A DNA stretch of 64,000 nt. Source: JAGOFO01 sp964522105. GTDB lineage: Bacteria > Myxococcota_A > UBA9042 > DTJE01. Location: the NCBI GenBank assembly GCA_964522105.1, contig CAZFVA010000003.1, forward strand, positions 62,001 to 126,000, written 5' to 3'. Under the pieces are notes generated by a model. The model worked only from the letters and a program-made list of their open reading frames with translations, did no database searches and was not told the DNA's origin. Position 1 is the stretch's first letter, and every line of letters starts with the position of its first letter. The position numbers and the translations under genes were made by a program. Positions 8,591-16,817 of this stretch are shown piece by piece.

Positions 8591-10012
8591 TTAAAAACCA
8601 CCTTCACGAAACAGCTTGAGTTCCCTGACCAGTTGTCGCGCCATATCTCTTCCCGGGACCAGCGGATGTGCGGTCAGAGCGTCTTCGGCCTTCACCAGTG
8701 CTGCGCGTCTTCCGCCTTTCATAGCCATCAGGATCGAAGAAACGGCCAGGCGTTCGTATTCTTTGACAGCGCAGACAATTGCCGCGTCTTCGGGTGGCAT
8801 TCTGCCGTGGTTGGTCGGCCTGATGCCTGTGCTGTCCACGATGCAGTCGGTTTCGACGACGTCATTCGGGTTGAGCTCCGGGATCGATGTGCCGTTGATC
8901 ACGTTCAGGGCCATGATTTTCGGCCTTGAGTGCGATTGCGAAAGGTCGTCGGCCGCTCCTGTTGTCCCTGCCAGCAGCTCCATCGCGACTTCAGCGTAGC
9001 CGCCGATTTCGTTTTCCAGATACTTCAGGGCCGCTTCCATTGTGGCCGGTCCGTTGCCGCCATGTCTGTGGCCAAGTGCGTACGACATGTAGGTGTCATT
9101 TCTATTAAATAGATACTGCGCGTATCTGATGGTCGCGGCCGCGGTGTCCACGCCTTTGATATCATTAAATAGATTTGCGTTGGTTGTAACGATCGCCTCG
9201 CCGCGTGACTGCCCTTCGGCCAGGATCGATGACAGGGCTTCTTCCGCACGCAGGAAGTAATAAAGGTACTCGACCGGGATTCTTCCGGACCCGCGGACCT
9301 CGTCGTGGTACCANNNNNNNNNNNNNNNNNNNNNNNNNNNNNNNNNNNNNNNNNNNNNNNNNNNNNNNNNNNNNNNNNNNNNNNNNNNNNNNNNNNNNNN
9401 NNNNNNNNNNNNNCGCGTCCACGAAAGGTGATTCAGGCCTGAAACTTCGAAAGTCAGGTCGTCAAAATTCGCCCCGGTCAACCGCGCCACCTTTTTTGTG
9501 GCCTCGGTCGCCGAATCGCAGATGCCGACAGCCCGGGAAAATCCTTCGTCGTGAAGCGCCTGCGTCACCATCCCGGCCGGGTTCGTAAATATTACCGGCA
9601 GGAATCCCGGCGCCAGCCTTTCTGCCACGGCGCAGTAACTTGTCACTGCCGGGATAGTTCTGGTAGCAAAGGCAAAACCGGCCGGTCCGGTAGTTTCCTG
9701 GCCAAGCACGCCAAGATTCAGGCATGTCCGTTCGTCGCGTGCCCGCTGTCCTTCAAATCCCGGCCTGATAGTCAGGATAAGCGCGCCGCAACCTTCAACC
9801 GCATCGGCAAAACTTTCGGCAATTCTGAAGCGTGGCGGCGTTCCGACATGCTTTGAAAGCTCAATTCCGATCGGCATCAACGCCGTGATTCGTTCCGGTC
9901 TGATGTCAAACAGCGTCACGTCGTCAACGTGACACGCCTTGATGGCCTTCGTCACGGAAGCCATCATCAACGGCAATCTGGAAGACCCGGCCCCGGTAAT
10001 ACAGAGTTTCAT
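8591..10012 (-). CDS. Glycoside hydrolase family 4 (6-phospho-glucosidase/alpha-galactosidase type), interrupted by N run
   Basis: ATG at 10012 with GAGG seven bases upstream is preferred over an in-frame TTG at 10030. The first 15 residues are a Rossmann NAD-binding start (KLCITGAGS). GH4 signatures follow: GQETTGPAGFA, FTNPAGMVTQA, the metal-binding Cys165 in GICDSAT and His195 in GLNHLSW. GH4 enzymes cleave glycosides by an NAD+- and Mn2+-dependent oxidation-elimination route. The tripeptide after Cys (CDS) does not match the common CHS, CHE, CDMP or CNVP classes as I recall them, so the sugar specificity is open. The N run at 9314-9413 lies inside the gene, with the same frame on both sides. 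It is 27 bases downstream of the NAD kinase gene. Confidence 0.85.
   Translation of the reverse strand: MKLCITGAGSSRLPLMMASVTKAIKACHVDDVTLFDIRPERITALMPIGIELSKHVGTPPRFRIAESFADAVEGCGALILTIRPGFEGQRARDERTCLNLGVLGQETTGPAGFAFATRTIPAVTSYCAVAERLAPGFLPVIFTNPAGMVTQALHDEGFSRAVGICDSATEATKKVARLTGANFDDLTFEVSGLNHLSWTXXXXXXXXXXXXXXXXXXXXXXXXXXXXXXXXXXWYHDEVRGSGRIPVEYLYYFLRAEEALSSILAEGQSRGEAIVTTNANLFNDIKGVDTAAATIRYAQYLFNRNDTYMSYALGHRHGGNGPATMEAALKYLENEIGGYAEVAMELLAGTTGAADDLSQSHSRPKIMALNVINGTSIPELNPNDVVETDCIVDSTGIRPTNHGRMPPEDAAIVCAVKEYERLAVSSILMAMKGGRRAALVKAEDALTAHPLVPGRDMARQLVRELKLFREGGF
9314..9413. other. Scaffold gap (100 N) inside the GH4 gene
   Basis: Run of 100 Ns without duplicated flanks. Both sides belong to the same GH4 protein in the same frame, so the join is correct. 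The gap hides the segment just after the GLNH motif. Confidence 0.95.
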
Positions 10013-10039
10013 TGTGACCTCAACTGACAAAAGGATCGG

Positions 10040-10915
10040 TTAACGCTTTACAAACAGGTTCAGTGGCGGACCGTCGGCGGTTATCTTGACCACGCTTCCG
10101 AAATCGACAGGGACGGCCACGCGACGCCCGTCCAGATATACGCCACCGCGAATCATTCTTGATACGAAACTGATGCCGTCGGGGCCAAGGATTCCGCTTG
10201 TCAGCGAATATAGACTTCTTTCCGGCCTGCATCCGAACGGCTCGCGCACCCTGTATTGAAGCCGGTTGTCCGTGATTTTCTGTTCCAGGCCGCCTGCCGA
10301 AAAGATGGCGCCGGTCGAACCTGCAGCAGTCGATATCCAGACCCCTGAACTTTTCTGGGTTTCGACATCGCCCCCGACCTGAATGCAGTACCTGGACGTC
10401 GCCGATGGGACGACGTTTGCCAGTAACGCATCGTTAAGGGCTGGCTGCGGATGCCGCTTCCCGTCAATTGAAACTGACAGTCTTGTAAGTCTTGCCGGTT
10501 CGATTTCGCCTGACATTATTCCAGACAGCATGCCCGCAAATTTGTCTGCGGTAACTGCACAGAAGTGTCCCTGACTGGTTGAAGGCGATGAATTTACAGC
10601 AATAACCGGGATACCGTCCACAAACCTTGAAATGTCCAGAACGGTTCCATCGCCACCGACCGCGACGATCAGGTCATATCTGGAATTCCTGATCTTCCCC
10701 GGCCGCCCGAATTCTTCAATTGCTATTCCGGCGTCTTCAAGCGCTTTTCTGACGATTTCGCGGGCCTGTACGGTCTTGTTATGGCAAGGCTCCTGGTCGG
10801 CCACCAGTGGATCGCCGGCAAGCAGCAGACGCTTTAATGGCGCGGCCGCGTGCATGGCTTCGCCAAGTTCCAGCAGAGTCGTTTTTGTGGCGATCAGAAC
10901 CTTTGATATCTTCAT
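10040..10915 (-). CDS. nadK: NAD kinase (divergent)
   Basis: 291 residues from ATG 10915. A TTG two codons earlier is also possible. The nucleotide-kinase motif GGDGT at 87-91, an NDALLA segment (usually NE/ND-A) and STAAGSTGA near residue 192 identify the ATP-NAD kinase fold, which makes NADP. The order and spacing of motifs are normal, but the sequence around the NAD site is divergent (for example the segment before ISTAAGST) and no typical GGTLL variant follows. It lies between a Lon-like protease gene (about 57 bases upstream) and a GH4 gene on the same strand. Confidence 0.82.
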   Translation of the reverse strand: MKISKVLIATKTTLLELGEAMHAAAPLKRLLLAGDPLVADQEPCHNKTVQAREIVRKALEDAGIAIEEFGRPGKIRNSRYDLIVAVGGDGTVLDISRFVDGIPVIAVNSSPSTSQGHFCAVTADKFAGMLSGIMSGEIEPARLTRLSVSIDGKRHPQPALNDALLANVVPSATSRYCIQVGGDVETQKSSGVWISTAAGSTGAIFSAGGLEQKITDNRLQYRVREPFGCRPERSLYSLTSGILGPDGISFVSRMIRGGVYLDGRRVAVPVDFGSVVKITADGPPLNLFVKR

Positions 10916-10972
10916 TTTCAAGGCCAGCAGGATCCAGTTTTTGCGAAGCGGGCCGGTGCCCGTATCCCTTGA

Positions 10973-13426
10973 TTACTTGCCCTTTTTCTTTGCGGGTGCC
11001 GTCTTTTTGACCGGGTTTGTCTTTTTATCCAGGTCTTTCTTCTTGTCCGAGTCCTTTTTAGACATCTTTTCGATGGCCGCTTCGACTTCGGCAAACACAG
11101 AACCGGCTGACCAGACGCCTTTGTCAGTGCGAGTCCCTGCCGGTCTGCCAGTCAGGATTTCAATCGCTTCTTCGACCCGGTCAATCGCCCAGACGTTGAA
11201 TTTACCTGCCTTGACGGCCTGTTCGACCTCTGGCTCAAGAACCAGGTTGCGGATGTTGGCTGCCGGAATGATGACGCCCTGGTTCCCGGTCAGGCCGCGG
11301 CTTTCGCAGATCCTGAAGAACCCTTCAATCTTTTCATTTACGCCGCCGATCGCCTGCACGTCGCCGGTCTGGTTCAGGCTTCCGGTGATTGCCACGTCCT
11401 GTCGCAGTGGAATCCCCGAAAGTGCTGAAAGTATTGTGCAGAATTCGGCGCATGACGCCGAGTCGCCGTCGATTCCACCGTAGGACTGTTCGACTGTCAG
11501 ACTGATCGTCATGCTGATGGCTTGTTTCTGTGCAAACAGATCGCCCATCAACCCTGAAATAATCATGACGGCTTTGTTGAATGAATTTCCTGAAAGTTTG
11601 GCTTCGCGTTCAATGTTCAAGACGCCGCCCGACCCTTTGTAAGCCCTGGCCGAAATGCGCAGCGGCATACCGAAAGTCTGGTCGGCCATCTGATAGACGG
11701 CCAGTCCGTTGACAACGCCGGCCGCGACGCCTTCCGAATTGATAATAATCGTGTTGCGCAGAATCGCTTCGACGCCTTTGTCCCATGAAAGCGAAACCCG
11801 CCTGGTCCTCTGCTTTCTGGCTTTGATAATGTGTTTGGCCGTTATGACCTTCGCGTGTTCCAGTCTGGCAAGGTGATCAGCCTCGATTAGCAGGTTCAGA
11901 ATCAGGTTGAACTGAAGTGTCAGTTTGTCTGACGCATCGGCCATTCGCATCGAGTATTCAATGACGTCAGCGACGCCTTTTCTGTCAACCGGCAGAAGCC
12001 CGTCGCGCTCGCTGGTCGTCGCGATGAAGCGCGCATATTCCTGAAGCATGTCGTCAGAAACATGGACTTCCGAGTCGAACTCGGCCTTGATCTGGAACGC
12101 CTTGCCAAATTCTTCGTCCGCTTCATAAATCAAATGATACAGATAGTTGGACCCTATCAGGATTACCTTGCAGGACATCGGGATCGGGTCAGGTCTGATG
12201 TTGGTCGTCGGAAGGAACTGGTATGCCTCGCCCATTTCGGCGATTTCCAGCACCCTTTGACGCAGAACGGCCTTCAGGGACTCCCACGCGAACGGGTATG
12301 TCACCAGTTCCCGCGTATGCAGCACCAGGAATCCACCGTTGGCGCGCAGCAGCGACCCGGCCTTAATCAGTGTGAAATCGGTCGAATAGATGCCGTTTTC
12401 GACGCGCTTTTCAATGCGCCCGACCAGGTTGTGATACGTCGGAGTGTTCTCGAAAATGACCGGTGCACCTTTGACTTCGGAGTTGTCCACCAGCAGGTTG
12501 ACCTTGTATTCGACCAGCGAGGATTCAAGAAGTTGACGCAGCGTCGCGTCCTCAGCTTCTTCCGCCAGGAAGCGCGGGATGTTATCCAGGATCGATTGCC
12601 TGACGGCGGTCAGATGATTTGTGATGTCCGGCCATGGGGCATATTTTACAGTCAGGTCGTCCATCGATTCGGTCAGCGCCAGGTCGCACAGTTGATGGTT
12701 TGCTTCCTGAATCTTCGCGTGGACGGTATGTTCGGCTTCCTTGTTCTTTTCAAAGAAGGCGGCGATGGCAGGTTCAATTGACTTGCGCTTGTCATCAATT
12801 ATTTTGCGCTGATCGTCGTCTAACGCCGCGTATTCCTTGTTGCCTATCGTTTCGCCGTTGACGATCGGGATCGTCATCAGGCCTTCTTTTGTCTGTTTAA
12901 CCTGGAAGTCAAAACCTTCTGCGAACTTGTTCAGCTCTTTGAAAGCCTTGTTTTCAATCTCCAGACCTTCATTAAGGATTCCCTGAAGCAGTTCCTGGTG
13001 CTTCTGTCCGTGAAACAGCTTTGGCAGGTTCTTTTTAAGGTTGTTGATGAATTCTTCCATCGCGCATCTGAACTTCAGACCTTCGCCGGCCGGAAGCTGG
13101 AATACCGCCGGCGTCTCGGGATGCTTGAAGTTGTGAACCATGCACCAGTCCGGCGGCGTCGGCATATCTGCGGCAATCTTGTCGACCAGCCGTTTCAGGA
13201 TGCTGGACTTGCCTGTCCCTGACGCGCCTGAAAGATAGATGTTGAAGTTGCGCTTCTGGATTGAAAGGCCAAGCTGCAGGGCTTCGAGTGCCCGGTCCTG
13301 TTCAACGACGCTGCTCAGTTTTTCAACTTCGGCAGTCGTTTTGAACGAAAATATTGCGGGGTCCACATGCCTGTGAACCTGCTTCCAGCTCAGTTTACAA
13401 TTCTTTTCGGCCGACGGTTTTTTCAT
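10973..13426 (-). CDS. Lon-like ATP-dependent protease (AAA_32/Lon_C family)
   Basis: 817 residues. Walker A GASGTGKSS lies at 67-75 and an AAA core spans to about residue 580. A C-terminal Lon protease domain has the catalytic Ser in GIDGDSAS (near 665) and the Lys in GGVNEKIEGFF (near 708). The ending Lys-rich tail of about 30 residues is low complexity. This is the soluble Lon-like family with an AAA_32 ATPase, distinct from LonA (no LonA N-terminal domain) and from membrane LonB. It should degrade unfolded or regulatory proteins in the cytoplasm. ATG 13426 follows GGAG at 8 bases. The N run just upstream is an assembly artefact, and true spacing to the helicase gene is about 90 bases. Confidence 0.9.
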   Translation of the reverse strand: MKKPSAEKNCKLSWKQVHRHVDPAIFSFKTTAEVEKLSSVVEQDRALEALQLGLSIQKRNFNIYLSGASGTGKSSILKRLVDKIAADMPTPPDWCMVHNFKHPETPAVFQLPAGEGLKFRCAMEEFINNLKKNLPKLFHGQKHQELLQGILNEGLEIENKAFKELNKFAEGFDFQVKQTKEGLMTIPIVNGETIGNKEYAALDDDQRKIIDDKRKSIEPAIAAFFEKNKEAEHTVHAKIQEANHQLCDLALTESMDDLTVKYAPWPDITNHLTAVRQSILDNIPRFLAEEAEDATLRQLLESSLVEYKVNLLVDNSEVKGAPVIFENTPTYHNLVGRIEKRVENGIYSTDFTLIKAGSLLRANGGFLVLHTRELVTYPFAWESLKAVLRQRVLEIAEMGEAYQFLPTTNIRPDPIPMSCKVILIGSNYLYHLIYEADEEFGKAFQIKAEFDSEVHVSDDMLQEYARFIATTSERDGLLPVDRKGVADVIEYSMRMADASDKLTLQFNLILNLLIEADHLARLEHAKVITAKHIIKARKQRTRRVSLSWDKGVEAILRNTIIINSEGVAAGVVNGLAVYQMADQTFGMPLRISARAYKGSGGVLNIEREAKLSGNSFNKAVMIISGLMGDLFAQKQAISMTISLTVEQSYGGIDGDSASCAEFCTILSALSGIPLRQDVAITGSLNQTGDVQAIGGVNEKIEGFFRICESRGLTGNQGVIIPAANIRNLVLEPEVEQAVKAGKFNVWAIDRVEEAIEILTGRPAGTRTDKGVWSAGSVFAEVEAAIEKMSKKDSDKKKDLDKKTNPVKKTAPAKKKGK

Positions 13427-13437
13427 AAGAAAGCTCC
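13383..13437. repeat. 55-bp assembly duplication, left copy
   Basis: These 55 bases, covering the first codons and ribosome-binding site of the Lon-like gene, recur exactly at 13538-13592 on the other side of the N run. Two contigs that overlap by 55 bases were placed end to end with Ns between. Confidence 0.92.
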
Positions 13438-13537
13438 NNNNNNNNNNNNNNNNNNNNNNNNNNNNNNNNNNNNNNNNNNNNNNNNNNNNNNNNNNNNNNN
13501 NNNNNNNNNNNNNNNNNNNNNNNNNNNNNNNNNNNNN
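13438..13537. other. False scaffold gap (100 N)
   Basis: The identical 55-bp flanks show that the contigs overlap here. Removing the Ns and one copy (155 bases) restores the true intergenic region. Confidence 0.93.
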
Positions 13538-13592
13538 TTCCAGCTCAGTTTACAATTCTTTTCGGCCGACGGTTTTTTCATAAGAAAGCTCC
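13538..13592. repeat. 55-bp assembly duplication, right copy
   Basis: Exact copy of 13383-13437. It carries a decoy start region of the Lon-like gene and should be collapsed. Confidence 0.92.
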
Positions 13593-13671
13593 GGAAATAG
13601 CATAAGCAAGCAATCTGCCCCGAAGCCTATCACGAACTGACGTTGATAGCCGAATTTGCGGCCCGGCAGCC

Positions 13672-15306
13672 TTACCGGCGGGACTTTGCGGAGTAGCCTT
13701 TCAGCTCTTCGGGCAGGTATCGGTAGAACGCGCCGACGTCCTGATTGCCGCCGAATCTTGTTTCAGAATTTTCGCCCGAGCCGCCGGAAGCCTTGACCGA
13801 TACGCCGCCCCGGTCTGATCCGGTAACGGTCCAGTTTCTGCCGCCAATCGTGACTGACGAACCTTCGGATGTGCGGGCAGATACCATTCCGACAGTTCTG
13901 CCAGTTCCGGAATCGACGACTTTGATCGTGTTTGTATCAGCGATATTTGAATGAATACGGCCCTTTTCGCCCATGTCCATCAGTTTTGTCGATGCTTTCA
14001 TGACTTCGCCTGCGCCTTCGTCTAAAAAGCCTTCGTTGCGAAGATGGTCGATGATGATGTCGATCGTGGACCCATCGGCCAGCACGTCCAGAAGAAGCCT
14101 TAATACCCGCCGTGGGATGCCTTTGCGGTTTTCAAACAGGATCGAAAAAGTCTGCTGAATTATGACCGAAATGTCCGGTGTGTATTTTTCGTCAGGCATT
14201 TCGCGGTCGCGTACCAGCGTCATAAGTTCGTTGAATGCCTTTTTGTCGGCTTCGCTTTCAGGTACGAAAAGGGCCCGCATTCCGTGACTGCGTCTGCACC
14301 CGCGTCCGACCCGCTGATGAAGCGACGCGACCGATTCCGGTGCCCCGACCAGTATGACGGCGTCAACGTCGCCTATATCTACGCCCAGCTCCATCGTTGA
14401 CGTGGCAATCAGAAGGCCGGCTTCCCATATCTTGAACGCCTTTTCGACGTCTTCGCGTTCGCTGCGTGCCAGACTGGCGTGATGAACCATTACCCGTTCA
14501 GGGGGCCACGGGCCAAGTTTTGCTGCCGCCGCGCCTGTCTCTTCCGCTTTGCGCCTGGTGTTGCAGAAGATTACGGCCTTTGACATGCGTTCGCGGCGCA
14601 GCGTGACCAGGGCACCTTTCAGGTCTTCTTCAACGGTTGTGTCCATCGGTCTGGCGCGATCGTCGCGAACGACTGTCGGCACTGAACCAAAAAGTCTTTC
14701 ACCAAGCGCTTCGGCGTCGCTGACCGTGGCCGACATCGCAATCAGTTGGGGCCTGGCCGCCGCCTTTTTCATCAGCACGCGCCTGATCAATATTCGAAGC
14801 TGGTCGCCCCGGGCCGTCTTGTCGACCAGGTGGGCTTCATCAACGATGATGGCCATCATGTTCAGGAAAGCTTTAGGGTGGCGGCACGTCAGCGAGTCAA
14901 AAGACTCGGGCGTCGTGATAAGGATGTCGATCCGCGAGTCCCCGACCGGGGAAGGGTGGTCACCGGTCCTGACCTGCGATTTCAGTTTCAGCGCCGTCGT
15001 TGCTTCCCTTATGCGGACGTCAATGTCGTTGGCAAGCGCCCTGGTGGGAACTATGTAAAGGACACCGACCGAGCCTTCAGGCCCTTTTTCCTTCAGCAGG
15101 CGTTCGCAGATCGGTGCCAGCGCCGATTCGGTCTTTCCCGATGCCGCCGGTGCGACAACGACGGCGTCAATACCCTTTAATATTACTGGAAATGCAAGGA
15201 CTTGAATGTCGGTCAGGTTGCCGAATTTTCCCATGAAGGCCGGGAAAGACAGCGGCATCGCGTTCTGGGCGTCAATCCGGTTGAATGCGTGGCCTGTGGC
15301 GCTCAC
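13672..15306 (-). CDS. Lhr/BrxHI-like DEAD/DEAH helicase
   Basis: 544 residues. Superfamily 2 motifs in order: Q-motif region LTDIQVLAFP (31-40), Walker A PAASGKTE (53-60), PTRAL, TTPES, DEAH (156-159), SAT (192-194), then a helicase C domain with STMELGVDIGDVD and QRVGRGCRR. The last 170 residues form a winged-helix and small beta domain. The type matches Lhr-like helicases, including BrxHI of type 2 BREX. It should move along nucleic acid using ATP. The GTG start (15306) overlaps the stop of the upstream ATPase gene as GTGA, so translation is coupled. It is the last gene of a four-gene operon. Confidence 0.88.
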   Translation of the reverse strand: MSATGHAFNRIDAQNAMPLSFPAFMGKFGNLTDIQVLAFPVILKGIDAVVVAPAASGKTESALAPICERLLKEKGPEGSVGVLYIVPTRALANDIDVRIREATTALKLKSQVRTGDHPSPVGDSRIDILITTPESFDSLTCRHPKAFLNMMAIIVDEAHLVDKTARGDQLRILIRRVLMKKAAARPQLIAMSATVSDAEALGERLFGSVPTVVRDDRARPMDTTVEEDLKGALVTLRRERMSKAVIFCNTRRKAEETGAAAAKLGPWPPERVMVHHASLARSEREDVEKAFKIWEAGLLIATSTMELGVDIGDVDAVILVGAPESVASLHQRVGRGCRRSHGMRALFVPESEADKKAFNELMTLVRDREMPDEKYTPDISVIIQQTFSILFENRKGIPRRVLRLLLDVLADGSTIDIIIDHLRNEGFLDEGAGEVMKASTKLMDMGEKGRIHSNIADTNTIKVVDSGTGRTVGMVSARTSEGSSVTIGGRNWTVTGSDRGGVSVKASGGSGENSETRFGGNQDVGAFYRYLPEELKGYSAKSRR

Positions 15307-16817
15307 AGCATGTCCCCGTCGCCGCCTTCAACTACCATGACTTCGACATCGCCGTCTGGATAGAATCTAACGTAATCAAGGGATTCGATGACAGCTTTGA
15401 TGAAGGTTCTGGTCGATTGAATGCGGTCGGCCGTATAGAGTAATCTGAAAAGCCTGTCCCGTTTTTTGGTTTCCAGCCTGACCCCGTAAGTGACCTCGTA
15501 CGTCAGGCAGATCTTTCTGAACAGTTCGCGAAGCTGGTCCATCGACAGAACGTCAACCTGGACTCTTGTAATAGTTTCGCGGGTTCTGCTGAATTCGTCC
15601 TGCAGCGTCCCCGGGGTCAGTGCGAAGGCGACCTTCAGACCGGTCGGAATTCCGGTCGTATAGCGCACCGGGTTGTGCGCCGAGTAGATAAGTCCTGACT
15701 GTTCGCCGACAAGTGTCTCGGCCCTGACCAGCGCCTCGTCCAGCAGAATGTCGTCGTCATTTGCGGTCAGAACAAGGCCACGGAAGAAATTCATTCCGCG
15801 CTGGGCCTGATACCGGTACATCACGCTTCGTGCCACTTCGGCTTCGTCAAGCAGGACAACAAGTCCCATCATTCCAAGCACTTCTGAAGCGGCCCGGCCT
15901 GCCGCCGATAAGATATTGCAGTAAATATTTGCGCACGTCGAATAGTCGTACAGCGTCTTTTTTCGCCCGATTTTGCCCGAGCCTTTCGCTTCGATGAATT
16001 CCCAGTCTTCATTGGAAAGGCCATTGGCCATCCCGTCGCCATCATCACTTTTTGAAAGCTTTGTCAGAATTCTGCCGAAAAGCCAGTGGTCCCCCAGGAC
16101 TTCCTTCCAGTTCGGCCTTGACGCAACTTCTGTCCAGAAGCCCCTGAAATCAAGGACTTTGCCGTCAACGACAGCGCGAAATCCCTGTACCAGATGGCGA
16201 TAGGCCTTCTTGGGGAATGCTGCAGACGCCTCTGACGGGTCAAATCCTGCCAGGGCGACCGCATATCCCATGCGTTCAGCTTCGACTGCCATGAATTGCA
16301 GAAGATGGCTTTTGCCGGCCCCGTAGGCGCCTTCAACCAGTGCCGCGCCTTCCGCGTGATCGTGCAGAAATGTCATTAACTGGCCGACTTCTTCCGTTCT
16401 TCCAACGGTCCAGTCGGTAATCGAATGAATCGGTACGATCCCCAGGCGGAACGCCTCGATCGCCATTGAGGCCTGGATCGGTCTGTTTCCCGGTAGTTCG
16501 CGGTAAACGGGAATCCTTATCTTGTCCGGTACCTGTGCTTCCTCGACGCGTTCAGACCTGCCGTTAAGCATTCTCATGATTGCGTCGAACGAAGTCGTCT
16601 GTGATGCGCCCTTAATGGTTGCCGGTTCGTTATCTGCAGTGTCTTCCGACATCAGTCGCAGTCCCGGCCCGGTTGGCGACAGCTCGGCCGCAGGAATCCA
16701 CAGACTGCAGGCACCGAAGCTGACCCTCAGCTCATAACCGCCGATTCTGGCCCCTGCCACTGTCCCGGTTCCGTACGTCTCGTGCCGTACCGGGTCGCCT
16801 TTCTCAAATCTATTCAT
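15303..16817 (-). CDS. BrxD/DUF2791-type ATPase with N-terminal CarD/Tudor-like domain
   Basis: 504 residues from ATG 16817. This start overlaps the previous stop by 8 bases and has GAGG upstream. Residues 1-60 (FEKGDPVRHETYGTGTV, ending LWIPAAELSP) look like a small CarD/UvrD-C Tudor barrel, which in other proteins binds RNA polymerase or nucleic acid. Residues 60-110 are a linker. The ATPase part has Walker A GAYGAGKSH (163-171), Walker B GLVVLLDEAEVA and a C-terminal helical lid. This is the BrxD (DUF2791) family of BREX and related defence systems. It is a distant paralogue of the gene before it. Translation is coupled to both neighbours, which suggests fixed stoichiometry in one complex. 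Confidence 0.82.
   Translation of the reverse strand: MNRFEKGDPVRHETYGTGTVAGARIGGYELRVSFGACSLWIPAAELSPTGPGLRLMSEDTADNEPATIKGASQTTSFDAIMRMLNGRSERVEEAQVPDKIRIPVYRELPGNRPIQASMAIEAFRLGIVPIHSITDWTVGRTEEVGQLMTFLHDHAEGAALVEGAYGAGKSHLLQFMAVEAERMGYAVALAGFDPSEASAAFPKKAYRHLVQGFRAVVDGKVLDFRGFWTEVASRPNWKEVLGDHWLFGRILTKLSKSDDGDGMANGLSNEDWEFIEAKGSGKIGRKKTLYDYSTCANIYCNILSAAGRAASEVLGMMGLVVLLDEAEVARSVMYRYQAQRGMNFFRGLVLTANDDDILLDEALVRAETLVGEQSGLIYSAHNPVRYTTGIPTGLKVAFALTPGTLQDEFSRTRETITRVQVDVLSMDQLRELFRKICLTYEVTYGVRLETKKRDRLFRLLYTADRIQSTRTFIKAVIESLDYVRFYPDGDVEVMVVEGGDGDML

Noticed and set aside
9101..9175. Repeated TTAAATAGAT as a possible binding site
   Set aside because: Both lie inside the GH4 coding sequence and encode Leu-Phe-Asn in unrelated positions.
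10973..13426. Lon-like protease as BrxL of a BREX system
   Set aside because: It belongs to the AAA_32/Lon_C family and not to BrxL, and about 90 bases separate it from the helicase, so membership in the operon is unproven.
13383..13592. Duplicated 55-bp segments as direct repeats of a mobile element
   Set aside because: Same length at three sites, each exactly flanking 100 Ns, which is explained by assembly.
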